Assembly: GCA_021730635.1 (NCBI GenBank)
Contig: JAJNNC010000010.1
Location: 62,001-126,000 of the forward strand
Direction: 5' to 3'
Origin: Catalimonadaceae bacterium JC749
GTDB taxonomy: Bacteria; Bacteroidota; Bacteroidia; Cytophagales; Cyclobacteriaceae
DNA: 64,000 bases
Part shown: positions 52,480 to 61,065 of the stretch, piece after piece
Layout: each line of letters starts with the position of its first letter
How positions within the stretch are numbered: position 1 is the first letter of the stretch
Position numbers and translations under genes: made by a program
The notes under the pieces: generated by a model
What the model was told of the DNA's origin: nothing
The model's database searches: none
Seen by the model: only the letters and a program-made list of their open reading frames with translations

Positions 52480-53574
52480 ATGCAATCGTTGGTAGCAAGT
52501 AATCTTATGGCAAAAAAACAAGACAACAGAGACCTCTTGCGAGCAATATTCTTTGATAACGTACAAGAAGGGTTTATTATCCTGGATAAGGACATGAACC
52601 TGATTGATGCTAATGAATCATTTTTCAACCTGCTTCCAATGAGTAAGGCACAAGTCCTTGGAAAACATGTCAGTGAAATAAGTCCTGGTATTATGGAAAC
52701 CGAGCGGTATGCACTGTATCAGCAGGTGATCCGGACAGGAAAACCTGTTGTCATTGACCAGGTAACACCACATCCAAGTTCAGGCAATTTATTCTTACGG
52801 ATCTATGCCTTTAAGGTAGGTGAAGGGCTGGGTATCGCCGTATCAGATATTACAGACCTTACAGAAGCGATCGAAGAATTAAATACATTTACTTATAAAG
52901 CTTCCCATGATATACGTAGACCCATTGCTACCATTTTGGGCCTGATTAGTGTGGCAGAAATGGATTCGGATAACCTGGAAACAGCCTTTTATTACTGTGA
53001 CCTGATCAAACAGCAGGCTAAACGCATGGACATTATTCAGCGGGGGCTTATTGAACTGACCAGGATCAGAGAGGGTAACATGACACTGAAACTGATCAAC
53101 TTTGACCGGCTGATTGACAAAGCCCTCAAATCGCTAACCGGTACCGAAGGATACCAGGTGATGCATTTTGAAAAAAATATCGCCACCAAACAAAAGTTCT
53201 ATAGCGACGAATCGCTGCTGGTCTCACTATTCCAAAACCTGATAGACAATGCCATCAGGTACCGGAAGGAATACATAGAAAATCCTTATGTGAAAATCGT
53301 GATTGCTGATTATAACAACGGCGTAAAAATCACCATTGCAGACAATGGTATGGGCATTCATGACAAAGATCAGAACAAAGTTTTCAAAATGTTTTACAGG
53401 GCTCATTACAAGGCCAGCGGCACGGGTCTGGGGTTATACACTGTAAAACATTGCGTGAAACAACTTAGCGGGCAGATTAAACTGGAAAGTAAAATTGAGG
53501 AAGGGACGACCTTTACCATATGGCTGCCCAGCGAAGCCAAAAAGAAACCTCTCCCTGCAGTGGTGATAAGTTGA
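52480..53574 (+). CDS. PAS-domain sensor histidine kinase
   Basis: This kinase has 364 residues from the ATG at 52480; TTG at 52477 and ATG at 52507 are alternatives. It has no membrane segment. A PAS domain (about 20-130: GFIILDKDMNLIDANESFF) is followed by the H-box FTYKASHDIRRPIATIL, a dimerisation helix pair, and an ATPase domain with FQNLIDNAIRYRKE, ADNGMGI, FKMFYRAH and GTGLGLYTVKH motifs. A cytoplasmic signal is likely. No response regulator is adjacent; a Crp-type regulator follows 39 bp later. Confidence 0.88.
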   Translation: MQSLVASNLMAKKQDNRDLLRAIFFDNVQEGFIILDKDMNLIDANESFFNLLPMSKAQVLGKHVSEISPGIMETERYALYQQVIRTGKPVVIDQVTPHPSSGNLFLRIYAFKVGEGLGIAVSDITDLTEAIEELNTFTYKASHDIRRPIATILGLISVAEMDSDNLETAFYYCDLIKQQAKRMDIIQRGLIELTRIREGNMTLKLINFDRLIDKALKSLTGTEGYQVMHFEKNIATKQKFYSDESLLVSLFQNLIDNAIRYRKEYIENPYVKIVIADYNNGVKITIADNGMGIHDKDQNKVFKMFYRAHYKASGTGLGLYTVKHCVKQLSGQIKLESKIEEGTTFTIWLPSEAKKKPLPAVVIS

Positions 53575-53613
53575 TATACGTAAGCAGCTATCAAAGAAAG
53601 ACTAATCAATCTT

Positions 53614-54249
53614 ATGAACACCAGTATCAGCGCTCCGGATGTGAGGCATTCTTTGGATTGCATAACTGAAAAGTTGATAAAGACTATCAGGAATTGGGTA
53701 GAAGTGCCCGACAACAGTATGGAGGCATTCCTGCAAAGGGTTCATCCTATTTCCTTACAGGCAGGGGAATACTTTATCAAAGAAGGCCAGGTCCCTCGCA
53801 AATTTGGTTTTGTTACTACAGGGCTGTTCCGGTATCTGTATGTCGACAGCCAGGGAAGAGAATTTACCAAAGCTTTTTTTCCTGAAAACACCTTTATTAG
53901 TTCTTATACCGCTATGGTCGGGCAGTTGCCTTCTTTTTTAACCATCCAGGCCTTAGCAGATTCAACCCTCCTGGAACTTCAGTACCCTCAGTGGCTTGAG
54001 CTGAGACGATCCGATGCCTGTTGGGACCGGCTGTTGATCTGCCTGCTCGAGAAGGGATATGCTACCAAGGAGAAAAGAGAAAGAGAGTTTTTACTTCTGG
54101 ATGCCGCCAGCAGATATAAAAATTTTATGGAGGAGTTTCCTCAGTTGGCCTCCGGCGTTAAACAGCATATGATCGCCTCTTACCTTGGAATCACGCCCAT
54201 TGCCCTCAGCAGAATCAGAAGAAAAATGGGTCTCATTAACATAGGTTAA
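53614..54249 (+). CDS. Crp/Fnr family transcriptional regulator
   Basis: This 211-residue protein has an N-terminal cyclic-nucleotide-binding-like domain (about 45-130: FLQRVHPISLQAGEYFIKEG, FGFVTTGLFRYLYVDSQGRE) and a short C-terminal HTH region (about 165-205: VKQHMIASYLGITPIALSRIRRKM). The Cys or phosphate-binding residues typical for Fnr or Crp are not seen, as is usual for Bacteroidota members. It lies close behind the histidine kinase gene and may share its transcript. The ligand is unknown. Confidence 0.88.
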   Translation: MNTSISAPDVRHSLDCITEKLIKTIRNWVEVPDNSMEAFLQRVHPISLQAGEYFIKEGQVPRKFGFVTTGLFRYLYVDSQGREFTKAFFPENTFISSYTAMVGQLPSFLTIQALADSTLLELQYPQWLELRRSDACWDRLLICLLEKGYATKEKREREFLLLDAASRYKNFMEEFPQLASGVKQHMIASYLGITPIALSRIRRKMGLINIG

Positions 54250-54303
54250 TGTTTGTCAGCCTGTTGAAATGTATTTTTATAGAATAAACAATCTTGTGAA
54301 TCT

Positions 54304-54747
54304 ATGAAAAAACTCATTCCCCCTTTTCTTTTCCTGCTCAGCACCATAACGATGATCTTGCTGCATCTGTTAGCGCCTTTTTATGTGATTTTTCCATATC
54401 CTTTGAATTTGCTTGGGGTATTTATATTACTGGCCGGGCTTGCCATAGGATTTTCCGTGATGAAACAGTTTCGTCAGGTAAACACCGAAATTCACACTTT
54501 TAAAAAACCCCGGAAATTGGTGACGCAGGGGTTGTTCAGATATAGCCGAAACCCGATTTATCTGGGGTTTGTCGTATGCCTGACGGGCATTTGGCTATGG
54601 CTCGGTTCGGCTTCTCCGGGCCTGGTAGTATTGGTTTTTGTCATGGTTACCAACTTCTGGTATATCCGTTATGAGGAAAAAAATATGGAACAGACTTTTG
54701 GGGATGATTACCTGCTATACAAAAAAAGCGTCAGGCGATGGCTATGA
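54304..54747 (+). CDS. Isoprenylcysteine carboxyl methyltransferase-like membrane protein
   Basis: This 147-residue protein has about four hydrophobic segments and the ICMT-like motif LVTQGLFRYSRNPIYLGFVV (about 74-93), followed by RYEEKNMEQTFGDDYLLYKK with the conserved Glu-Glu and Tyr. Bacterial relatives are small-molecule or lipid methyltransferases with unknown substrates. It lies 54 bp after the Crp gene on the same strand. Confidence 0.87.
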   Translation: MKKLIPPFLFLLSTITMILLHLLAPFYVIFPYPLNLLGVFILLAGLAIGFSVMKQFRQVNTEIHTFKKPRKLVTQGLFRYSRNPIYLGFVVCLTGIWLWLGSASPGLVVLVFVMVTNFWYIRYEEKNMEQTFGDDYLLYKKSVRRWL

Positions 54748-54796
54748 AAATACTGACAACTGACGGGCTACGGCACTTCATACAATAGAATAATAT

Positions 54797-54804
54797 TATA
54801 TTTG
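54797..54804 (+). promoter_or_regulatory. Candidate -7 element for the YafY-type regulator
   Basis: TATATTTG at 54797-54804 is an exact TAnnTTTG match; a matching -33 TTTG is not evident. A transcript would begin around 54810, at or next to the nine-codon leader frame at 54811. Confidence 0.4.
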
Positions 54805-54810
54805 CGCAGT

Positions 54811-54840
54811 ATGGCAAACTCATTTTTTTATATACTGTGA
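54811..54840 (+). other. Nine-codon leader frame overlapping the regulator start
   Basis: ATG at 54811 opens a 9-residue frame (MANSFFYIL) whose TGA stop (54838-54840) overlaps the GTG start of the next gene at 54837. This arrangement would couple translation of the regulator to the leader. It could equally be chance. Confidence 0.3.
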
Positions 54841-55781
54841 AACGCCTCGACCGGTTGACCGCTTTGCTTATCCATCTACAAGCCAAAAAAGTAGTAAAAG
54901 CCCAGGATCTTGCCGATCGTTTCGACATTAGCTTACGCACCGTGTATCGCGATATACGCTCGCTGGAAGAAGCTGGTGTGCCGATAGCGGCAGAGGCTGG
55001 CCTGGGTTACTCTATCATTGAGGGGTATCATCTGCCTCCCGTTATGTTCAGCAAAGACGAGGCAGCCGCTTTTTTGCTGGCAGAAAAGGTGATGGAAAAA
55101 AATACGGATCCTCACACCAATGATCGCTATAAGTCTGCCCTCTATAAGATCAAAGCCGTGCTGCGCTCCGGCGAAAAAGATTTCCTGGATGACGCGGAAG
55201 AAAACGTGAAGGTTATCAAAAAAAACATACCAGCCGGGGCATTGAATGAAAACCAGTCGTTACAGGATATTCTGTATAGTGCGCAGGGGAAAAAGGTAGT
55301 GGCTATGACCTACCAAAGTTTTCAATCGGATGAGATCACCAGGCGCTGCGTGGAACCCATTGGAATTCTGCTGCAAGACAATCGCTGGTATTTACTGGCT
55401 TACTGCCGGCTGCGGCAGGACTACCGCAGTTTCCGGATCGACCGTATCATTGAGTTCAAGGTAACCGACGAAGCATTTGCTCATGTTCACCCTACGCTTA
55501 AAGAGTATCTGGAACAATCTGCCCAGGAGCAGCAATTTGAGAAGATTGTGGTGCGGGTAGATAAATACATTGCCAAATACATCAATATACAAAAACATTA
55601 TTTTGGCTTCATTGCAGAAAAGGAGACAGGGCAGCAGGTGGAGATGACTTTTTTGTCAGCGTCGCGAGAAGGTTTTGCCCGCTGGTATCTGATGTTTGCC
55701 GACCATGCTGAAATTGTACAGCCCAAAGATCTGAAAAATGTGGTCAGGTCGATCCTGGCAGGCATTGCCGAGAAAATCTGA
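54837..55781 (+). CDS. YafY-type regulator with HTH and WYL domains
   Basis: The start is GTG at 54837, because the conserved KRLDRLTALLIHLQAKKVVKA begins there and no ATG fits. The 314-residue protein has an N-terminal DeoR-like HTH (about 5-60: LADRFDISLRTVYRDIRSLE), and a WYL domain (about 140-225, with IEPIGILLQDNRWYLLAYC and RSFRIDRI) that binds a ligand or nucleic acid. A C-terminal WCX-type extension follows. It likely controls the small ABM-like gene downstream. Confidence 0.9.
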   Translation: MKRLDRLTALLIHLQAKKVVKAQDLADRFDISLRTVYRDIRSLEEAGVPIAAEAGLGYSIIEGYHLPPVMFSKDEAAAFLLAEKVMEKNTDPHTNDRYKSALYKIKAVLRSGEKDFLDDAEENVKVIKKNIPAGALNENQSLQDILYSAQGKKVVAMTYQSFQSDEITRRCVEPIGILLQDNRWYLLAYCRLRQDYRSFRIDRIIEFKVTDEAFAHVHPTLKEYLEQSAQEQQFEKIVVRVDKYIAKYINIQKHYFGFIAEKETGQQVEMTFLSASREGFARWYLMFADHAEIVQPKDLKNVVRSILAGIAEKI

Positions 55782-55834
55782 TAGGCAAAGAATGTGTCTT
55801 GGGAACGATGGGTAAAAAGCCCAAAAAAATAATG

Positions 55835-55852
55835 AAGGCCACCAGCCTTTTT
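55835..55852 (+). terminator. Weak terminator candidate after the YafY-type gene
   Basis: AAGGC and GCCTT (55835-55849) pair around a CACCA loop and are followed by TTT. The stem has only five pairs, so efficiency would be low. Confidence 0.3.
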
Positions 55853-55937
55853 GTGCTGTTAACATCCTATAAAACTGTATATTCAGGCATGTGAACCCTT
55901 TTTACCATAGAGTCCTGATACCTTAACACAAAAAACC

Positions 55938-56288
55938 ATGCCTACCCCTGAGGAAGTCTATTACACACACGCCTTATGGCGGGTAAAACCAGGCCAGCAA
56001 GCCGCTTTCAAGGCTGCCTGGAAAGAATTAGCGGATATTTTTGCGCATTTGCCTAATCCTCCCATAAGAGGCACCTTACTACAGAGCCTGACCCAGGAGG
56101 AATTGTTTTATTCCTTTGGTCCCTGGCATCGTCTGGCTGATATTGAAGCCATGCGGGCCGATGGAGAAGTGCTCAAGGCCTTTGCTAAACTGAAAACTTG
56201 CTGTACTGAAACGCAGCCCAGTGCCTATCGGGTCATCGAAGACATCAGACTACAGCAAAGTGAGCCAAATGCCGAGGAGTTGGTGTGA
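55938..56288 (+). CDS. Antibiotic biosynthesis monooxygenase (ABM)-like dimeric alpha-beta barrel protein
   Basis: This 116-residue protein has a ferredoxin-like ABM pattern: a first strand YYTHALWRVKPGQQAAFKAA, a helix, GTLLQSLTQEELFYSFGPW and a second helix DIEAMRADGEVLKAFAKL. Such proteins are small oxygenases, isomerases or ligand-binding domains; the active site is not conserved enough to call. It lies next to the YafY-type regulator, a common pairing. Confidence 0.68.
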   Translation: MPTPEEVYYTHALWRVKPGQQAAFKAAWKELADIFAHLPNPPIRGTLLQSLTQEELFYSFGPWHRLADIEAMRADGEVLKAFAKLKTCCTETQPSAYRVIEDIRLQQSEPNAEELV

Positions 56289-56337
56289 ATCTTTGCGCCA
56301 ATGAGAGGATTCGTCTTATGGCAATGATCAAGCTGCT

Positions 56338-56781
56338 ATGGAAATCAAAAGACTTCGGGAGCACGATGTCTCCATGGCTCAGACCATCCTGAAAAACTTT
56401 GGAGAAAATACAGGCAGAGATGCTGTGCTACCCTCTTTCCATCATTTATCAGCCTTTCTCAGCAATAAGGCATGTTACCTGATAGCCGCCCTGGATAATA
56501 ATGTTATGCTCGGCTTTACACTGGCCTACCGCTTTCCTTCGTTCTATGCTGAGGAAAATACAGCTTACCTTTACGATATTGAGGTGCTGCCCGCCCATAG
56601 AAAGAAAGGAATAGGAAGACTACTCATCAGACATTTGCTCAAGGAGTTAAAAAAGGATGGCGTGAGTGAAATATGGCTGGGGACAGGTGTTGATAATATT
56701 CCGGCGCAGCGGTTGTTCAGCGCCACCAGTGCCCAACAAGAAGCAGAGACCTTCTATGAATATTTTTACTACCTACAGTAA
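56338..56781 (+). CDS. GNAT family N-acetyltransferase (AAC(3)-I-like)
   Basis: This 147-residue acetyltransferase has the CoA-binding motif A as YDIEVLPAHRKKGIGRLLIRHLL (about 80-103) and a motif B end ETFYEYFYYLQ. The layout is close to the AAC(3)-I group, which includes aminoglycoside acetyltransferases, but substrate use cannot be inferred and many such homologs are not resistance genes. It stands 50 bp after the ABM-like gene. Confidence 0.82.
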   Translation: MEIKRLREHDVSMAQTILKNFGENTGRDAVLPSFHHLSAFLSNKACYLIAALDNNVMLGFTLAYRFPSFYAEENTAYLYDIEVLPAHRKKGIGRLLIRHLLKELKKDGVSEIWLGTGVDNIPAQRLFSATSAQQEAETFYEYFYYLQ

Positions 56782-56824
56782 CAGGAGGCGTGTCTGCCAT
56801 CCTGAAAATGTCTGTTACCCAAAG

Positions 56825-57148
56825 CTAGACGTAGCCTTGGGTGAAAGTAGCTTGATATTCACTGAAGGAGAGGTTCTTTTTGCGTTTGAAAACCCAGTTA
56901 AAATAAGACAGGTTTTCAAAACCGCATTCCATATACACTTCCTTTATTTTACGTTCGGGGTCTTGTTGCAGGCTAACGGCCAGTCTGATGCGCTCATCAT
57001 TGATGAAATCTACAGGAGAAATACCCAATTCATTTTTAAATACCCGGTAAAAATGGGATTCGCTCATACAAGCCTTTTCGCTTAAGGTATCAATGGGCAG
57101 CGGTTTGTGATTGAATCGCGTCTCTTTACAGAAAAAGAAAGCAATCAA
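56825..57148 (-). CDS. AraC-type DNA-binding domain only, possibly truncated
   Basis: This frame of about 107 residues begins with TTG; no ATG is usable ahead of the domain. It consists of an AraC HTH domain alone: IDTLSEKACMSESHFYRVFKNELGISPVDFINDERIRLA and the second HTH IKEVYMECGFENLSYFNWVFKRKK. The N-terminal ligand domain of usual AraC proteins is missing, and the frame is closed 12 codons upstream by a stop. It may be a short regulator or a decayed gene. Confidence 0.6.
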   Translation of the reverse strand: MIAFFFCKETRFNHKPLPIDTLSEKACMSESHFYRVFKNELGISPVDFINDERIRLAVSLQQDPERKIKEVYMECGFENLSYFNWVFKRKKNLSFSEYQATFTQGYV

Positions 57149-57323
57149 CTGAGACCTATACGATTTGGCACGGAGTAAATTTCATATTTGTTAGTACATA
57201 CTGGTAAATTTTTTCAACTTATAAAGCTGCTTCCTGTTACGGGTAGCCGTTTTTTGTTATTATGATGAAGGATAAAGCAGAAAGACAGCGTTTTGCTCAG
57301 CCAGATCCTTTAGCGGCAGACCA

Positions 57324-57944
57324 ATGAAGATGTTATACAGCATATTAACCATTATTTTAGTGGCATTCAGTTGCTCATCAAGTCCTGACAATCCGCTAGC
57401 TACAGATCCAACCATCGGGCAGGTTTTTAACAAGGCTGAAACAGAAGATTTGACGAAGCTCCTTGCTTTTTTTGAAGAACACATCTGTGCTAAGCAGTCA
57501 GCAGACTCTATTAATATTGCTAGCTGCTATCCACATTATTTTGATTCCCTAAAAAAGGCGGCTGAAGAAGGTAATGTTATCATCGGCATACCTTTTGACA
57601 GGCAGCGGGCATTATACGAACAAATCAGTCAGACTACCTTCCAGGAGATATGGGAGTTTGGGAAAAGAGTAAAATCCCATACGACCGACACCCTTCGGTA
57701 TCTGACGTACCGGCAGGATGGCAAATTCGTAGCGTTTTTAAAAAGAGCAGGCAGTGATAACGATGCTATTAAAAACTATTATGAAACCCTGCGGCAAGCC
57801 GGAGATATTGCGCCCTCTATGAGAGCAGCGCTTCTCATTAATTATCCATTCTACAACCTGCAAGATATCAGCGTCAGACTTATGCTTGCTATCCATTACC
57901 TGACCCTGAATGACCAGATTCTCCGCCATGAAAAATATGAATGA
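57324..57944 (+). CDS. Lipoprotein of unknown function
   Basis: This 206-residue protein has a signal segment ending in AFSC (Cys17), so it is likely anchored. The mature part is mainly helical, with DLTKLLAFFEEHICAK, IPFDRQRALYEQISQTTFQEIW and a C-terminal DISVRLMLAIHYLTLNDQILR. I recognise no family. It has no close partner gene. Confidence 0.68.
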   Translation: MKMLYSILTIILVAFSCSSSPDNPLATDPTIGQVFNKAETEDLTKLLAFFEEHICAKQSADSINIASCYPHYFDSLKKAAEEGNVIIGIPFDRQRALYEQISQTTFQEIWEFGKRVKSHTTDTLRYLTYRQDGKFVAFLKRAGSDNDAIKNYYETLRQAGDIAPSMRAALLINYPFYNLQDISVRLMLAIHYLTLNDQILRHEKYE

Positions 57945-58090
57945 GCGATTATCTATAACAGACCAAAAATGGATAAACAAAACGGAGTATTCCTTTGTGT
58001 TTTATATTATATTTCAACAAAAAATTTTGTATTGGCTACCCAAGCTTTTACGCTTAGTTGCCAGGATATCAAGTAAGACTACATAAACCG

Positions 58091-58438
58091 ATGCTTCAAA
58101 AGATTGCCTATACAGAAGCCCTGAAAGCGCTGGAAACTTCAGAGAAGGAATTTACGACCGTGTTTGCACATGGCACCCTGTCTGTTGAGTTGTACAAACC
58201 AGACACCATTGATAAGCAGAACCCGCATGAAAGAGACGAAGTATATGTCATCGCTTCCGGCGCAGGAAAGTTCGTATTGGAAGAGGAAGTCGCCCCTGTG
58301 AAGACAGGTGATTTTTTGTTTGTACCCGCAGGAGCGTATCATAAATTTATAGAATTCACGGAAGACTTTAGTACCTGGGTACTGTTTTACGGACCGAAAG
58401 AGGGTGAGAAAGGCACGGTAAAAAACTTTTTGTCCTGA
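58091..58438 (+). CDS. Single-domain cupin protein
   Basis: I use the ATG at 58091; a TTG at 58058 precedes it. The 115-residue protein has cupin motif 1 HERDEVYVIASGAGKFVLE (metal ligands His and Glu) and motif 2 TGDFLFVPAGAYHKFIEFTED (His). A small-molecule dioxygenase, isomerase or binding role is possible; none is evident. It lies 48 bp before an SDR gene on the same strand. Confidence 0.82.
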   Translation: MLQKIAYTEALKALETSEKEFTTVFAHGTLSVELYKPDTIDKQNPHERDEVYVIASGAGKFVLEEEVAPVKTGDFLFVPAGAYHKFIEFTEDFSTWVLFYGPKEGEKGTVKNFLS

Positions 58439-58486
58439 TGAATCTCCCTCTGATATTTTCCAGACTACGCATCATGTCAATACACC

Positions 58487-59233
58487 ATGAATAAAACCAT
58501 ACTCATCACCGGAGCAAGCCGCGGTATTGGCGCTGCCACAGCCATACTGGCAGCCAGAAAAGGTTATCAGGTTTGTGTCAACTATCTGAACAATGAAGAA
58601 GCGGCACAGAGGGTTGTTGATTCTATCAAAAAGAACGGAGGTAAAGGGGAAGCTTTTGCCGCCGACGTGTCTTCTGAAACAGAGGTCAGTGCGCTTTTTG
58701 AAACCATTGATCGCACGTTCGGCCGCCTCAGCGCTTTGGTCAATAATGCTGGCATACTGGAAACGCAAATGCGGGTGGAGGAGATGGAGGCAGATCGCCT
58801 GCACCGTATCTTTCGCAGCAATATCGTGAGTTGTTTTCTATGTGCGAAAGAAGCCATCCAAAGAATGTCGACAAAAAAAGGAGGTTCAGGCGGTGCCATT
58901 GTCAACGTTTCTTCCATTGCCGCCCGTACAGGCGCTCCCGGTGAGTACGTAGATTACGCTGCCTCCAAAGGCGCTGTAGACGCCTTCACCCTGGGGCTCT
59001 CCAAAGAAGTGGCCGCAGAGGGTATCCGCGTCAATGGCGTGAGACCTGCTTTTATCTATACCGATATTCATGCCCGTGGGGGTGAGCCTGGGCGGGTAGA
59101 CAGAATCAAAGAGACCATACCCATGCAGCGGGGAGGGCAACCTGAAGAAGTGGCCCATGCTATCCTGTGGCTCTTGTCCGAGGAAGCTTCCTATTCCACC
59201 GGTACGTTTATCGACATCACAGGCGGACGATGA
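58487..59233 (+). CDS. Short-chain dehydrogenase/reductase (classical)
   Basis: This 248-residue enzyme has the NAD(P)-binding motif TGASRGIGAATAIL (about 8-21), NNAG, a catalytic Ser in VNVSSIAAR and the catalytic Tyr-x3-Lys in DYAASKGAVDAF. Length and motifs are normal for classical SDR enzymes. The substrate is unknown. It follows a cupin gene and precedes an MBL-fold gene on the same strand. Confidence 0.9.
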   Translation: MNKTILITGASRGIGAATAILAARKGYQVCVNYLNNEEAAQRVVDSIKKNGGKGEAFAADVSSETEVSALFETIDRTFGRLSALVNNAGILETQMRVEEMEADRLHRIFRSNIVSCFLCAKEAIQRMSTKKGGSGGAIVNVSSIAARTGAPGEYVDYAASKGAVDAFTLGLSKEVAAEGIRVNGVRPAFIYTDIHARGGEPGRVDRIKETIPMQRGGQPEEVAHAILWLLSEEASYSTGTFIDITGGR

Positions 59234-59317
59234 GGCCTGTTGGCTTTTCTTCCAATAGACTATGAAAAACCCCTGAACAGAACAGGTAATCAGTAATAAA
59301 ACATCGAAAGAAGCAAT

Positions 59318-60052
59318 ATGGATGTGTATACCCTTGATGTAAAGTTTACCTTTCATGGAAAAGAAGACACACTTCACCCTGTTATTTTACACGACAACTA
59401 TGAAACGATCTTAGTGGATTGTGGTTATCCGGGCTTTATGCCTCTGATAGAAAAGGCGGCTCAGCATCAGGGTTTTTCCCTCCATAATCTTACAGGCATC
59501 ATCATCACTCATCATGATATAGACCATATGGGTGGGTTGTATGAGATAAAAGAAAAATATCCATCGCTAAAAATTTATGCTTTTGAAACAGAAGCGAAGT
59601 ATATCAACGGAAAGGAAAAGCCGCTAAGACTACAACAGGCAGAAAATATATACTCTTCTTTGCCTGAAGACCAAAAACCGGGCGCCCTGCAATTTCAGGA
59701 GTCGCTGAAAAATGTCCGGCCTGTGGCCGTAGACGTTACCTTTTCGGCAGGGGAGAAACCGACCTGTCTCAAAGGGGTTTGTATCGTGCATACGCCCGGA
59801 CACCTACCTGGTCATATATCCCTGTATGTGGAAGAGCGTAAAACGTTCATCGCCGCAGATGCGCTGGTCATTGAGGAAGGAGACTTTAATATTGCCAATC
59901 CGAATTTTGCCTTTGACCTAAAGGAGGCTGTCGCATCCGTAATAAAGATACGAGCCTATGCCATCGATACGATGATCTGTTATCATGGCGGCATGATGGA
60001 AAAAGATATTCAACACAAGCTGGACAAACTGATTACGAAATACAATTCCTGA
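59318..60052 (+). CDS. MBL-fold metallo-hydrolase
   Basis: This 244-residue protein has the metallo-beta-lactamase fold motif THHDIDHMGGL (HxHxDH-like, with His-His-Asp-Ile-Asp-His), a later His in HTPGHLPGHISLY and Asp in IAADALV. It is cytoplasmic, with no signal peptide. Family reactions range over hydrolysis of esters, thioesters and lactones; the substrate is not visible. Confidence 0.87.
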   Translation: MDVYTLDVKFTFHGKEDTLHPVILHDNYETILVDCGYPGFMPLIEKAAQHQGFSLHNLTGIIITHHDIDHMGGLYEIKEKYPSLKIYAFETEAKYINGKEKPLRLQQAENIYSSLPEDQKPGALQFQESLKNVRPVAVDVTFSAGEKPTCLKGVCIVHTPGHLPGHISLYVEERKTFIAADALVIEEGDFNIANPNFAFDLKEAVASVIKIRAYAIDTMICYHGGMMEKDIQHKLDKLITKYNS

Positions 60053-60159
60053 TAATCGCTTCTCCTATTGCCAGTCGTCTCCTGACGGAAATGGATACTC
60101 TAGAATTTTGTTTAATTTTTTATAAGAAATATTAAACAAAATCATAGTAAGGCTGTTAA

Positions 60160-60864
60160 ATGTGTATGAAAAACTATTTTATTGTCGGAGGTTCGTCAGG
60201 GATCGGAAAAGCATTGTCTCACATGCTGGCAGGGGCTGGTCAACAGGTTTATGCTACCTACTGTAATAACCCAGTTCAGGAAGAGGATGAGAGTATCAGC
60301 TATCATTTTCTGGATGTAGAAGATAAAAACACAGCTCTTGATTACTTGCCAAAACAGCTAGACGGTTTTGTGTATTGTCCCGGAAGTATTAATCTGGCGC
60401 CTTTTGCCCGTATCAAACCGGAAGATTTTGCCAGTGATTTCCAGCTTCAGGTGTTGGGTGCCATTACCCTGTTGCAGACCATTCTTCCTAAATTGAAGGC
60501 AGCCGACCAAGCCTCAATTGTGTTTTTCTCTACAGTGGCCGTGCAGACCGGATTCAACTATCATACACAGGTGGCTGCCTCCAAAGGAGCCATTGAAGGG
60601 CTGACCCGGTCTTTGGCGGCAGAACTGGCTCCTCATATCCGGGTGAATGCCATCGCCCCTTCCATTACCGAAACAGCATTGGCTACCAAACTTTTGAACA
60701 GTGAAGAAAAGAGGAAGGCAAACGCGCAAAGACACCCACTGAGAAGAATAGGGAACACTGAAGATATAGCGGCCATGGCAGCCTTTTTACTATCTGAAAA
60801 GGCATCATGGATGACAGGCCAGATCATCACCATAGACGGAGGAATTTCGTCTCTCAAAATTTAA
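60160..60864 (+). CDS. Atypical short-chain dehydrogenase/reductase lacking the catalytic Tyr
   Basis: This 234-residue protein (Met1 at 60160, Met3 an alternative) has the nucleotide motif VGGSSGIGKALSHML and a Ser in VFFSTVAVQTG. At the catalytic Tyr-x3-Lys position it reads V138-A-A-S-K142 (QVAASKGAIEG), so the Tyr is Val. The C-terminal ITGQ-type region (WMTGQIITIDGG) is normal. This variant motif also occurs in a recurring bacterial subgroup, so the change may be conserved rather than decay. It is coupled to a Lacal_2735-type gene. Confidence 0.82.
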   Translation: MCMKNYFIVGGSSGIGKALSHMLAGAGQQVYATYCNNPVQEEDESISYHFLDVEDKNTALDYLPKQLDGFVYCPGSINLAPFARIKPEDFASDFQLQVLGAITLLQTILPKLKAADQASIVFFSTVAVQTGFNYHTQVAASKGAIEGLTRSLAAELAPHIRVNAIAPSITETALATKLLNSEEKRKANAQRHPLRRIGNTEDIAAMAAFLLSEKASWMTGQIITIDGGISSLKI

Positions 60865-60875
60865 TAGAAAACATC

Positions 60876-61046
60876 ATGTTAGGCATATTCAGAAAAAAAT
60901 CAAAAGCAGAAAAGCTTCAGAAAAAGTACCGGCAACTCCTTCAGCAGGCCCATGCTTTGTCCACCACTAACCGGACAGAAAGTGATAAAAAGTATGCGGA
61001 AGCGCAAGCCATTTTAGAAGAATTAGAGCAAATCCAAAAGGATTGA
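60876..61046 (+). CDS. Lacal_2735 family small protein
   Basis: From the ATG at 60876 the protein has 56 residues: MLGIFRKKSKAEKLQKKYRQ, then a helical region with SDKKYAEAQAILEELEQI. It matches the Lacal_2735 family, short charged helical proteins of Bacteroidota with unknown function. It starts 12 bp after the SDR stop and is probably cotranscribed. Confidence 0.78.
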   Translation: MLGIFRKKSKAEKLQKKYRQLLQQAHALSTTNRTESDKKYAEAQAILEELEQIQKD

Positions 61047-61065
61047 GCACTGAGTTGGCATTCGT

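Noticed and set aside
56338-56781. Calling the acetyltransferase an aminoglycoside-resistance gene
   Set aside because: Motifs place it near the AAC(3)-I group, but substrate-determining residues cannot be judged and there is no mobile context.
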